Assembly: GCA_031002005.1 (NCBI GenBank)
Contig: CM061919.1
Location: 10,797,687 to 10,861,686 of the forward strand
Length of the DNA: 64,000 nucleotides
Origin: Vandiemenella viatica
Lineage: Eukaryota > Arthropoda > Insecta > Orthoptera > Morabidae
Direction: 5' to 3'
Under the pieces are notes generated by a model, which did not search any database, was not told where the DNA came from, and worked only from the letters and a program-made list of their open reading frames with translations. The position numbers and the translations under genes were made by a program. Shown piece by piece: positions 45,260 through 56,189 of the stretch (its first letter is position 1; the number at the start of each line of letters is the position of its first letter).

Positions 45260-46463
45260 TGTATTAGAGGAAAGTCTTGTGTTGCCATCTGTCTGTGAAA
45301 TGTTTTATGTTGTGTGTTCTGTATAAGTGTATTTTTTGTTTGCGAAATGTGAAGTGTATAAAGATGGGGAAATGAACCACTGCTTATCCCCACATAATGG
45401 CAGGGCATCATGGACACATGTAATAGACACAAACACAAAACAATTTTTTAGTATTGGCACTTTAAAATCGATAAAAAAAAGTGGAGGGTAGATGTTAATG
45501 TAAATTCATTACAGGATTAACACTGTGTTTTAATACTCTTCCTTCTTCCCGACGTGTAGACCAGGACTTAGGTCTTCTTCAGAGGCCCTCTACTGAGTCT
45601 GCTACAGACTGGCATCTGCTGGAGACTGAGGGTAGATGTTATTGGCAACTGCCTCAAATGGTGATAGTTGATTAAGGTATATTTTGGAGGTAAGAATAAC
45701 AAGGGATGGGAAGTGAGGTCCAGGCATGAACCAAGGTCCTGTGTACCAGCTGTCATAACTGCGGTGTTTAGATGGTTGTCCACTGGCATGCCAGGATGGT
45801 CCCCAAACTAATAAACTATAAATTCCACCCCCCCCCCCCCCAAAATAAAAATACTCTTAGCATGCACAGAACATAGTTACACATTTCACAGACAGGTGGC
45901 AACACTTCACTTCCCAATTAGTACGACCTGGCAGTAGTTATAAAATGCTTCTCATCAGCAAGGGCATGCGGCTGTAAAACCAAAGCTCCAAAATCTGGGT
46001 GATGAGTAAGTCTCATCAAAGGCAGCCTACAACTAATGTTGGGAAAAGGTGGTGAAGAAGAAGTAAATCAGAAATATATGAAGGGCCAAAACAGAAAAAT
46101 TGTGTTTGTGTCAATTACTATGCCATCATCAATTTTGTATATACGTAAGCTCCCAGTTCATTTGAGATTCATGATTCTGCAGATATTAAATTATTTGCTG
46201 TGTAAGTAATGGAAATCCTACTGCCTCAGACAGGCAAAATGGTCTTGCATGTATTCTTCTTATAAATTTCTTTGAAATTTTCAGTTTACTGAATATCAAT
46301 AATTCTCAACATTTTCCCATTTTTGTTTACAGTATTCTTGCACATATCATTTTGATTTAATATTTCATAATTTAAATTTTTAAATTTTGCAATGACTTCT
46401 TTTTTTTTCTGTGTTAATATTAAATTTAGATTGAAGGTGGTGCCGTTGTTCTGAGAATTCATG
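45260..46463. other. Intron 1 sequence without recognised element
   Basis: It contains a pure C run near 45827-45840 and AT-rich stretches. Short open frames at 45256-45438 and 45568-45789 (minus) are not recognised. Confidence 0.35.
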
Positions 46464-46476
46464 ATATTAAGGTTTT

Positions 46477-46549
46477 AATAATATTTTATCCATGATGGAT
46501 TGGTGGAACTTCCGTGACTGTGATGTCAAATATGGGTTGTAAACAACCC
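46477..46549 (+). repeat. 73-bp micro-insertion copied from the Harbinger 3' region
   Basis: A perfect 13-bp direct repeat ATATTAAGGTTTT (46464-46476 and 46550-46562) flanks 73 bp. This segment is nearly identical to 44757-44818 (ATTTTATCCATGATGGATTG, GTGGAACTTCCG, GGGTTGTAAA) and ends in the palindrome GGGTTGTAAACAACCC. The flanking duplication looks like a retrotransposition-type or end-joining-type target duplication. Confidence 0.75.
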
Positions 46550-46562
46550 ATATTAAGGTTTT

Positions 46563-48374
46563 TTTTGTTGTTGCCATATCATTTATTATTTTACTAAAAA
46601 TGATGCTTTTCTTTAATGAAAGGTATTATTGATACGTGGAATGGCAGAAGTTAAGATTGTGGAAGTTTCCTACTCGTACAATCTTGAGGATTTTACTTGA
46701 AACTTCATGATGTCTTGCTGGGTAGTTCCAATTGACATGTTATTAATAAGTGGAGGAATTATTAAGAGGGAGTAAGCAAACAGCAGAGATAGGAATACAG
46801 TATCAGAGGAGGTAGAAATAAAATGTGAACAAAAGTTCCAGTTTCAGGATAGTACTTTATCGCCATTTTCATTTTTTTAATCAATTACTCTGTTGTTGGT
46901 TTAAGTAAAATGATAAGTTTTTTTTTTCAGGTGACATAGTATTTCCTAACGGTATTACACTGGAGTATTTTTAACAGAGGGGTCTAGATAGTATATCTAA
47001 TTGGGAGATAACCATAAAAACCATAAAATTTAGATGATTGGGTACACAGATAATATAAGGTTCCTTTTGTATAATATTTTGCTGTTTGCTGACTTGAGCT
47101 GCTTACTTCTGCAATTCTTCCACAAGAGAATCCTTCGAAGCTTTTGTGCAACATACCTAGACTTTTCACTTTAACTGGGTAGGATATGTTCTTGCTATCT
47201 CTAAGATACTACATTCTGAATTATCAGTTTTATGCTCCATTCACATTCATGAGATGGATCTAAAGCCCATTTAGCAAACCTGTGTTTCTACCTTGTTTTG
47301 TTCTTATTGTGTTTAGCTTTGATCTTAACTTCCTAAAAGTAGCAGATCTTAAGATAATCCTGGTTAATGCTAAATAAAATATTGTAACTGTTGATCAAAC
47401 AATCTTTCAACTTTCCTGATCAGTAGAAATCACAGTAACTTCCTACCTGAATGAAAATTTAGTGTGTCTGTGTAGAAGTGGTTGGTTGATAGGAGATGAA
47501 TGAGCCTAAGCAGACAGTTTTTTGGGGGGGTCCATTAATTAGGTGAGCCCATGAGCCCAAATGGGGGGAGGGGTGTCCACAGAAAGTTCACGTTAACACC
47601 AGTAGAGCTAAAGAAAAAAAGAAAAAAAAAAAAAAGGGTCTGCAGAATTACGAGGTGTAACTTGAGGGGGCTGTGTCCTACCAGATCTCGCTCACCAATG
47701 CTCACCAAAGGGGATGGGGGGAGTTGCCAAGATTTATGGGAAAAAATTGCTCATGCAATTAATGGATGCCCCCTTATGGTAAAGGGGTAAAGGGAGAGTT
47801 CATGAGAGATATTCATTACGTTCCTAATAACATCGTTTAGTAGTGTATTGAACAAAACTGATAATACACTTTCTTATTTAAACTTGTTTATATCTTTAAC
47901 CAGTAAGAATTTATCTTTATTCTTACCTGGCTCTTGTGAATCTTATAAAGTTAATATAAACCATATGTACACCCTGTCAACTCAAATTCCCACTACCTTG
48001 TCTCTCTGCAAAGATTGATTCTATGGTATACTAAAGTGTGTTGCTGTCCACTCAGTACTCATTCTGTGTATTGGAAAAACGATTCGTACAAACTTAAATT
48101 ATGAAACCAAATTTTCAGCTTAATAACAGTAAATTTCTTGTTGTGGTGGCCAAGCGCGTTCTGTAATAAAGTCTTCCATTTGACTATATCTTAGCAACAC
48201 TGTGCAAAAATGTTAATAATCTTTAACTGCAACCTGCTTTGAATCAATTATAATTGATGTGACATATCATTAACATATTTGAATCTGAAAAAAAAAATCA
48301 TCTATAACAGACTTGGGGTGTAGGAAGTTAATTAATTCTGTTCAGTGTGTGTGTGTGTGTGATTTTTGTTCCAG
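46563..48374. other. Distal intron 1 without recognised element
   Basis: AT-rich DNA with a G-rich patch at 47525-47780, where a 79-codon frame has A-run and G-run low complexity. A (GT)n tract lies at 48347-48360, just upstream of the exon 2 acceptor TTTTTGTTCCAG. No transposon end was recognised. Confidence 0.35.
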
Positions 48375-48508
48375 GTGAGTCTGTATCAGAAGTAGCTTCT
48401 CCTTCGCAAACATGGAATCCTGACAATATAGAAGCTACAGAAACGCAAGAAGTTACTGTCAACCGTCCATCAAGCTGGCAAGATGCTGAGAACATTGCAA
48501 GTGATATT
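48375..48508 (+). CDS. PIKfyve: PIKfyve/Fab1 exon 2 (residues 39-83)
   Basis: The acceptor is TTTTTGTTCCAG and the donor is GTAAATTACT. The 134-nt exon takes two bases to complete the codon left open by exon 1. It then encodes ESVSEVASPSQTWNPDNIEA and NRPSSWQDAENIASDI and closes in phase 0. The acidic, Ser/Thr-rich composition fits the poorly conserved linker between the PIKfyve N-terminal motif and the pre-FYVE helix. If the donor were not used, the frame would stop three codons later. Confidence 0.72.
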
Positions 48509-48704
48509 GTAAATTACTAATTTATTTCATTCTTTCATATGTGTTGTACATAAACTCTTTAGCAGTAGAACAGTGCAATATGCTGTTTGTCCATCTCAGT
48601 AGTTTCTGTAATGTTGGAGGCTTTCTTTTTCTGTCCTCATGCACCTGATATTGGTATAAATCCATTCTGTGTAGTACTTACATAAAATCAACACAAGCTT
48701 AATA

Positions 48705-49600
48705 CAGGATGAGTCATAAAGGACTTCACAGCTTTGGAATGATATAGAAATTTGTTAAGATAACTAAGAGAATGTGTAGAAGTCATTTTGTAGTCAACAA
48801 CCTTCAGTTTGATTCCACCAATGCAGTGCCAGCATAGTGCACACTTAAAATGGCCACTTTCGCTGGTGTGGAGTGTGCTCACTGTGTGTTTTGGTTTCAT
48901 GAAACAAACTCTTCAACAACTGTTCAGAGTAAATATGAGTAAGGGAAAATCCACATACAACCCTGGAACACGTTCATGACAGCCCCAAACTTAATATGTT
49001 TTGTGCCCTTAGCAAATTAAAAGTGTACATCCCTCTCTTCTTCCTGAAGAAAACTGTCACTGTTATTGTGTATCTGGATATGCTTGAAAACTTTTTAATT
49101 CCACGGTACGATGAAGATGACTGAGATGGGATGGTTTCCTACCAGCAAGATGGTGCACCACCTCATTTCCTCAGGGAAGTTCAAGGTTTCCTTGATAATT
49201 GCTTCCCAGGTCGGTGGATTTGCCATGAAGGGCCAGTCACATGGCCATCTTGCTCCCCAGACTTGACACCATGGGATTTCTTTCTCTGCAGTTTCATTAC
49301 AAATTGCATGTATGCTCCTCCCCGACAAAATAATTTGGCAGACCTGAAAAATCGAATCTATGCTGCCTTTGCACAAGTTACGCCCAATTTGCTGCAACGA
49401 ATGTTACGAAGGAATTGATTACCAGTAGGATGTTTGCCACTTGACAAATGGTAGTCACATCAAACCAAAATGACTCTTGACACTTTTATTTGAAACTTGA
49501 GGTTGTTTGCTACAAAATGACACATCTACCAATTCTGTAAGTTACCTCAATAAAATTTTGTGTCATTACAAAGTTGTAAAGTCCTTTTTGACTCACCCAG
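48705..49600 (+). mobile_element. Internally deleted Tc1/mariner-type element (DUF4817 group)
   Basis: TA at 48703-48704 and 49601-49602 flanks inverted termini: CAGGATGAGTCATAAAGGAC on the left, CTGGGTGAGTCAAAAAGGAC on the right complement. Diverged similarity extends about 100 bp inwards. The N-terminal piece ATFAGVECAHCVFWFHET and the C-terminal piece SYQQDGAPPHFLREVQGFLD with PDLTPWDFFLCSFI (second and third catalytic aspartates) remain. The middle is deleted and the element is only 896 bp. It sits in PIKfyve intron 2, 197 bp after exon 2. Confidence 0.85.
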
Positions 49601-49892
49601 TATATTGACATGTGTCTTGGCCACTGACTATATTGCGAGGGTATTCGATTTTTCACTTCAAGTGATTTCCTAGCCTTTGCAGTGATTTAATATTATGAAT
49701 GTATAGTGCTCATTGCCATCTGTCTGTGAAATGTGTAAGTTGCCATTGTGTCATTGTGAGGCAGAGATTGGGGACCATCCCAGCAATAGCATTAATTGTT
49801 GCGGAAAACTGCCTAAAAGCCCATTCAGGGTGGCTGGTATGCAGGGCCCAGTATTTGAACCTGTGCCTGCTGCACCTCCCTGATCCAGTGAG

Positions 49893-50151
49893 GTGGTGCC
49901 ACTGAGCGTGAGGGGTGAGCGGTTAATTCTCTGGCCTCACATTTGGGAGGACGCCAGTTTGAGGCCCCATCTGGGCATCCAGATTTGGGTTTTCATGGTT
50001 TCCCCCAATCACTCCAGGCAAATGCCGGGATGCTTCCTCCAAAAGGCCATGGCCAAATTCCTACTTGTTCCTTGTCCCCAGTCCCATCCCATGACGTCTA
50101 CAAGACATAAAGCGCCATAAGTAAAATAGAGAGAGAGAGAGAGAGAGAGAG
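49893..50151 (+). repeat. tRNA-derived SINE, copy 2
   Basis: The head AGGGGTGAGCGGTTAATTCT and CCAGTTTGAGGCCCCAT resemble degenerate A and B boxes. The body GGGTTTTCATGGTTTCCCCC, CACTCCAGGCAAATGCCGGG matches copy 1 at 2118-2300. It ends in a (GA)n tract at 50131-50151. Orientation is the same as PIKfyve. Confidence 0.7.
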
Positions 50152-50830
50152 AGGTGGTGCTTTAATGCATCCAACCACATCTGTGGGAAGGTTTTAATCA
50201 ATAAGTAGAATTATTGTAGGAAAAGATTAAATGAAACAGAAATTAGTCAAATGATAGCAAAATAAAAACTCAGAATCTGAATATAAAGACTCTGATATCC
50301 CAAGATTGCGAGATTTATGTAATTATAAAGATTATTTATACATGTGTTATTAACACCAAAATCAGCAACTGAGAGAGAGAGAGAGATTTGAAAATTATTT
50401 CCAAGGCAGTCTTGCCAGACAAGTTTTGAATATGTGATCTAGAATGCGTGGAGTGAAGTGGTGTATTAAAATAATTTAAAATGTCTTTTCACTGTTTCTT
50501 TGATTCATGGTGGTAGCATAACATATTTTCTGTGTGTTGACTTATCTTTGGATCCTATAGCAATTAATTCCTTGTATGTCTCCATATATATTAATGTTTG
50601 AGCTGACATCAAAAGTTAATGGAGTACCTGCACATTATCTGTTTGGCATAATCATTGGTTGTCATGTATGTGATGTAATTTGCAGTTACCTTAAGAACAA
50701 GCAGATCTCAGTAGCCTGCCTGCTAGACAAAAATGAAACCCAAAATATCATTTAAAGTATTACAGACCCTGCTCAGTCCATGATAAAGTTTTTTTTTTTT
50801 TTTTTTTTGTAGTGATAATTCATTTCACAA
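50152..50830. other. Intron 2 sequence without recognised element
   Basis: AT-rich, with a second (GA)n at 50371-50385 and a 20-base T run near 50789-50808. Confidence 0.35.
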
Positions 50831-50839
50831 CAAATCAAA

Positions 50840-51090
50840 ATATTCATTCTCTTAACAACCATTTCAGGGTTTGTAAAATTCCTTCTTGAGTTATCATGAG
50901 GCATCGTCTGTCTATTAATCTAAATGTTTGTCTCAGGCTGGGATCATCCTCAGGGGTATGTCTGTTTACTATCCCAGAGTGTGTGATTTTTAAGTCATAC
51001 TCCTGAAGAAACTCCTGGTGTGGCTCCAACAGGCATATCACTATAGATGACCACAGACTGTTGTCAAAACATTTAGATTAATAACAAGAT
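50840..51090 (-). repeat. Imperfect foldback next to a LINE
   Basis: The left part (50901-50953) and right part (about 51054-51093) are inverted relatives sharing AACATTTAGATTAATA and flanking blocks. On the minus strand the left arm has CTGAGGATGATCCCAGCCTG upstream of it. A 65-codon minus frame (51041-50844) covers the left arm but is probably not a gene. The layout resembles the foldbacks at 10243 and 58350. Confidence 0.5.
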
Positions 51091-51091
51091 T

Positions 51092-53278
51092 GCCAGAATT
51101 ATTCACCGACATTTCAACGACCACAGGAATAAGCGATCACAAAGCGGTAATTCCGACTATCAAATTAATGACCAAGTGAAAAAGGAAAAAAGGGCGGATT
51201 GTATACAGATTCAGTAAGGCCTCAAAGGAGTGTTTTAGAACCTACCTGAGGAATAATTACCATAACTTCAAGTCAACAAAGGACACCGTTGAAGAGATGT
51301 GGCATCGTTTTATACATATAGTCAGGGAAGGCATGGAAATACATATACCAAAGCGGACAATAAAGGGGGAGAATGATCCACCGTGGTACACATGCGAAGT
51401 CAAAAGATTACTCAAAAAACAAAGGAAAATACACACACGCTCAAGAAGGAAGTGGTGTCACAGCGATTTAGAAACCTTAGCTGATTTAAGAGGACGTATT
51501 AAGAATGTAATGCATGAGGCCCTTAACGATTTTCACTCCAACTCTCTCTCTGAGTGTCTCACAGAAAACCCAAAGAAATTTTGGTCGTATGTACGAAAAG
51601 TTAATTGTACCAACAGCAATATTCCAGCACTAATTCGAGAAGGTTCCAAGGTTAATGAAAGAAAGCTAATGTACTAAATACTGTATTCAAAAATTCATTT
51701 ACAAATGAACATAAGGATAGTATTCCCATTTTCCCACGCCGTGGCGAGTCGGTGATGGAATCATTACAAATAGATACTGCAGGTATCATTAAGCAATTAG
51801 AGCTCCTGAAGTGGGGGAAAGCACCGGGCCCGGATGGAATTCCAGTAAGAGTATTTTCAGAGTATGCGGCGGAAATCGGGCCATTTCTGTCTGATATATT
51901 CAGTAAACCATTAGAAGAGCGAAAAGTACCTTCAGACTGGAAAATCGCGCAAGTAACTCCAATTTTCAAAAAAGGTGATCGAAGTGATCCTAGAAACTAT
52001 CGTCCCATATCTATAACATCTGTTTGTAGTAGAGCACCGGGCCCGGATGGAATTCCAGTAAGAGTATTTTCAGAGTATGCGGCGGAAATCGGGCCATTTC
52101 TGTCTGATATATTCAGTAAACCATTAGAAGAGCGAAAAGTACCTTCAGACTGGAAAATCGCGCAAGTAACTCCAATTTTCAAAAAAGGTGATCGAAGTGA
52201 TCCTAGAAACTATCGTCCCATATCTATAACATCTGTTTGTAGTAGAGTTATGGAGCATATTATATGCTCGAACATTATGAATTTTCTAGATGATAATAAT
52301 TTGCTTACTACAAATCAACACGGATTTCGGAAGAAAAGATCATGTGAAACACAGCTGGCCCTATTTACACACGACATAATGAAAGTTATCGATGCAGGTT
52401 CACAAGTAGATGCAATTTTTTTAGATTTCCAGAAAGCCTTTGACTCTGTGCCATACAACCGCCTTTTAGTGAAGCTTTGAGCGTACGGTATATCAGATCA
52501 GCTTTGTGAATAGATAAAGGATTTTCTAACTGGTCTGCTTAGAAATTCACCGTGATCTGGATGTTATTTTGGCTTGGTGCGCCAAGTGGCAACTTACTCT
52601 AAATTGTGAAAAGTGCAAGACAATGAGCATAACTAACAAAAAGAATCCAATTGTTCAGAAATACGAGTTAAACAATACAGTGATTGATATGGTCAATTCT
52701 ATGAAATATTTGAGAGTGACAGTACAAAGGGAAATACACATTAATTTGTTAGTAGGTAGAGCAAATTCTAGGCTACGATTCATAGGTCGACTCTTGAAAA
52801 ATTGTAATCAACAAACAAAGGAGATAGCCTAAAAATCTCTTGTGCGTCCACATTTGGGACCCGTTTCGTAAGGGGTTGATCGAAAGTATAGAGAAAGTAC
52901 AGAGAAGAGCCGCTCGATTCATGACCGCTTGCTACAGTCCTTATGAAAGCGTCACAGAACTGATTAGTAGACTAGGTTGGGAGTCTGGTAGATAGACAAC
53001 ACATGTTTCGTTTAAACTTATTGCTAAACATGCGTACTCCCACTTTCACTTTTGAGTGTAGTGAAATACTTCTTCCACCAACCTATTTGAGTCGGAAGGA
53101 CAGGAAAGATAAAATTAGAGAAATAAGGTGTCGGACTGATTCTTATATGAATTCTTTTTTCCCTCATACCATTAGGGATTGGAATGCACAGCAAAGAGAT
53201 TAGCTTTGGTGCTGAGCACCCTCTGCCACCCACAATTTTGTGAATTGCAGAGTATATATGTAGATGTAGATGATGCAT
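51092..53278 (+). mobile_element. CR1/Jockey-group LINE G with internal duplication and deletion
   Basis: It is 5'-truncated in the endonuclease (GISDHKAVIP near its end). The linker frame 51297-51677 contains KRTIKGENDPPWYTCEVKRL. A -1 shift near 51660 leads to the RT: KAPGPDGIPVRVFSEYAAEI, RNYRPISITSVCSR, HGFRKKRSCETQLALFTHDI and DAIFLDFQKAFDSVPYNRLL. The catalytic FADD region is lost in a deletion near 52540. The thumb follows (KCKTMSITNKKNP, LLKNCNQQTKEIA), then YESVTELISRLGWESLVDRQ and FFPHTIRDWNAQQ. It ends in GCAGAGTATATATGTAGATG repeats at about 53275. It lies sense-oriented in PIKfyve intron 2. Confidence 0.88.
51821..52246 (+). repeat. Perfect 213-bp in-frame tandem duplication in the LINE G RT
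   Basis: GCACCGGGCCCGGATGGAAT starts at 51821 and again at 52034. I see no difference between the two units as far as TTTGTAGTAGAG. The length is 71 codons, so the frame survives and the RT motif block APGPDGIPVR to ITSVCSR is present twice. Confidence 0.95.
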
Positions 53279-53311
53279 TACAACAGCCCAGGAAGAGGTT
53301 TTATTAATACA

Positions 53312-53483
53312 GCACTGTTGTTAAGTTGAAATTGAATAGTGAAGCTGTGCAAATGATCATCAATCATGAAGATCTTTTTACAGTCAAGATAGCAGGGGCA
53401 CTGTTGTTAAGTTGAAATTGAATAGTGAAGCTGTGCAAATGATCATCAATCATGAAGATCTTTTTACAGTCAAGATAGCAGGA
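53312..53483 (+). repeat. 86-bp tandem duplication
   Basis: GCACTGTTGTTAAGTTGAAA begins at 53312 and 53398, and the two copies are identical by eye. One frame reads STVVKLKLNSEAVQMIINHE without stops, but no acceptor/donor pair or family is recognised. Confidence 0.9.
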
Positions 53484-54934
53484 GGCATTTTGCCCTTAAA
53501 AATGTTGAAACTCGTTTAATGGTAGCTACACATTGGGGTTGTTAGACTGGAGAGCTCACCTCATGTTGAATGTGTTTCGGAAAAAAATTTATATTAAAAT
53601 TTCACACAGTTTTTTGATATAGCTGTAACAAAGTGCAAACATCACTTTAAAAGGTATAGTGTAGGTATACACAGGGAAGGATGTTTTATATGTATTTTTT
53701 GGTGTAATCATAAATTGTTGGCCTCCCCAAGCATCAAACCATTACAACTACATACTACTGCACATTTTTGGCAAACATTGTGAGAAGCACAGAAAGGAAG
53801 TAATTAAGTAATCAGTTTCTCCTTGCCAACAATGCATTTGCCAAATGATCCATCATGAAATTGACAGTTCTGGCTATGAAATTTTTGCTGATTCCCTCTT
53901 GCTATCTAATATTTTATTCATTGACTTCTGTTTCCTCCCTGAAATAAATAAATATTTTGCTTAAGCGATTTGAGGACAAAAGATGTGATTGAGGAAAGGG
54001 AACAGTGGTTGTTGAGACAACTGAAAAGCTTTTAAGGTAATTTTTTGTGGAAATCACTAGGAAGAAGAATGTTGCTCTGGATTATTGTGTGGAACAGACA
54101 TGATCAGTGTACCACAATTAACTTTGTTAATGGTTCAGTGTGATAAAAATTTAAGTTATTTGCTTGAATGTGAATTAAGAAAAATTTCATGATGGTTTAT
54201 GTGATATTTGAAACTTCATGGATAGTATTCTAAATGGTGTGAACAAGCTACTCTGGCGTATACATAACTATCAAATTGTCATGAATGATTAAATGCAATG
54301 AGGAAGAAAGATCACATCCTCTTCACCATCCAGCAGGCTTTACAATCACTTACAAACTACCAATCTCAATTTCTACTGTTAAACATTGCTTACTAGTCCT
54401 TTTTCTAAGCATAAGTGATGAAACCTAGTTTGTAAACATACTATAAGTATCAGACATTCTCAGATTTAATGTGGAATAACTACTCTTCCCATCCAAGTAC
54501 TCCCAAATCCAGCCACTCATTTTTGTTGTTTGTATTTATTATTCCCTGCAGTTCAATTCTTTTAATATATCTGAATTCTCAATCAACAATTTATTGTTCC
54601 TTCATCTGCAGTCTCATTCCCTTCCAATCCCAACTCCACCTTTTTCTCTACCCTGCCCTAATCCCTGTCATGTGAGTAAAATTATTATTGATGAATTTTC
54701 CCACTGGGAAAGTTTTAATATTTGTTGTGTAATGTAACATTTTTGTTTCATCGCCACATAATGTGTGTATCTACCATCAACCTTGGTCTATTACTAAGCA
54801 TTCTTTCTGACTTACATAATTTGACACAATGGCTCTTTCAGGAAGATCTAACTAACCTTCAGATTGGGGACTAAGTTAGCTAGTATTTAACAAAAGAAAA
54901 TAATCTGTTAGTAATTTTATCTTTCTCACTCCAG
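53484..54934. other. Distal intron 2 without recognised element
   Basis: AT-rich with no recognised domain. It ends in a good polypyrimidine acceptor TTTCTCACTCCAG before exon 3. Confidence 0.4.
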
Positions 54935-55030
54935 GATGAGTCTGCACAATTTCCTGTTGATGTGACAGATGGAAGAAGTTTGCCAAATGTTCTGAAGAGG
55001 ATAAGCAACTTGCTTGCGTTGAAAAGCACA
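54935..55030 (+). CDS. PIKfyve: PIKfyve/Fab1 exon 3 (residues 84-115)
   Basis: The acceptor is TTTCTCACTCCAG and the donor GTAAGC. It is 96 nt, phase 0 on both sides, encoding DESAQFPVDVTDGRSLPNVL and KRISNLLALKST. The RSL-x-x-VLKR-x block is the conserved helix just before the FYVE finger in PIKfyve; human PIKFYVE has RSLSTVLKRLKE at this place. The next exon should start a YKD...FWMPD and FYVE segment. I did not find it before base 64000, so intron 3 exceeds 9 kb. Confidence 0.8.
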
Positions 55031-55224
55031 GTAAGCAATATTAACAGTTTCTCATTTCTGTATTATTTAAAGCTAAAAGAGTTTAAATCCTTTTGGCTCA
55101 GTCTTGAGGTCTGGATTAAACCATCATTTTTAACTATTTCTGGTTGGTCAGCTTATCTGCTGTGTTTATTGTATTGCTGTTTGTCTTATTTCTGGGGTTG
55201 TTGACAATATGGATTTTCCCCTAA

Positions 55225-56175
55225 CTAGGTGACCAATGCGAAAATTTCATGAATAAAATACAATGAATAGTGAAGTGGGTGGTTTGTAATAAGATGAAAG
55301 AGGAACTGCCCCATTTGTAGCAATTTTTTGTTTAGTGGGATAGGTTTATAAGAAAATACTTAAAACATATGAAACAATTATGAAAACCTTTTGGATGCGT
55401 AAAACATACTTATGAGATACTACCTCTGACATTAACTGAATACAACTAACCAGAACAAAATACACATAGCATATCCATATCTGTGATAAGTGTTGCTGCG
55501 ATAATAGCCCATGAGAAAATTTTGTGAATAAAATGTTTACATATGAATTGTATGTTTCCCCAACAGCAAAAAATATCCAAAAAGCTACTTATTGTACAAA
55601 AAACAAGTGGTTTATTGATATCTCTGTGATATGTGGTGCTTCTATTTACCAGTGAAGCACTCATTCCTTGTCATCTCTGTGATATTTGCTGCTGCTATGT
55701 AGCAGCTTGGCTCTGAAGTCTTTCATATGTGCAGTCTTTATACTTATTACTATTGCCCTTTAATGGTCAAATTCTGAAAAATTACTTTCTTAAAATATGA
55801 TGTGACCAAAGTGGAGATCTTACTCTCTAAAATGATACCTCATTTCATGATTTTGGTTAGGTATCAAAGGAGAGTAAAAAGTTTGTAGAAATAATGATAC
55901 TTTTGCCCTGTAAGGAAAGAATTTTTTTTAAAAAAAACTTTTTTAAAATATGATTTGATTAAAGCATAGACCTTGGACTTTAAAATGACACCTCATTTTT
56001 ATAGATTTTGGTAAGGTATAAAGGGGGGTAAATGACTTGCAGTAAAAAAAAAAAAAAATTAGAAATAATATTATTTTTATCCTTTAAGGGTCAAATTCAG
56101 AAAAAATCCTTGTTTAAAATATGATATGACTAAAGGAGAGACCTTAATTTTTGAAATAATACCTCATTTAACTAA
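55225..56175 (-). mobile_element. Non-autonomous Helitron, inverted relative of 35881-37491
   Basis: On the minus strand the 3' end is GCATTGGTCACCTAG (ending 55225) followed by T. Before it lie the same unique part as at 37060-37480 (AATAAGTAGCTTTTTGGATA, ATCACAGAGAT) and about 2-3 units of the ~170-bp array (55730-56175: CCCTTTAATGGTCAAATTCT, ATACCTCATTT on the plus strand). The 5' end was not found and it seems truncated next to a LINE. It lies in PIKfyve intron 3. Confidence 0.78.
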
Positions 56176-56189
56176 AAAAAATAATTTAG

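Noticed and set aside
53312..53483. Duplicated open stretch STVVKLKLNSEAVQ as a host exon
   Set aside because: No supported splice pair, no known domain, and an upstream stop in frame. Reported only as a tandem duplication.
55068..55115. LKEFKSFWLS-like translation just after PIKfyve exon 3, reminiscent of the pre-FYVE FK-x-FWMPD motif
   Set aside because: No convincing acceptor precedes it, exon 3 has its own good donor, and the following residues do not match a FYVE finger.
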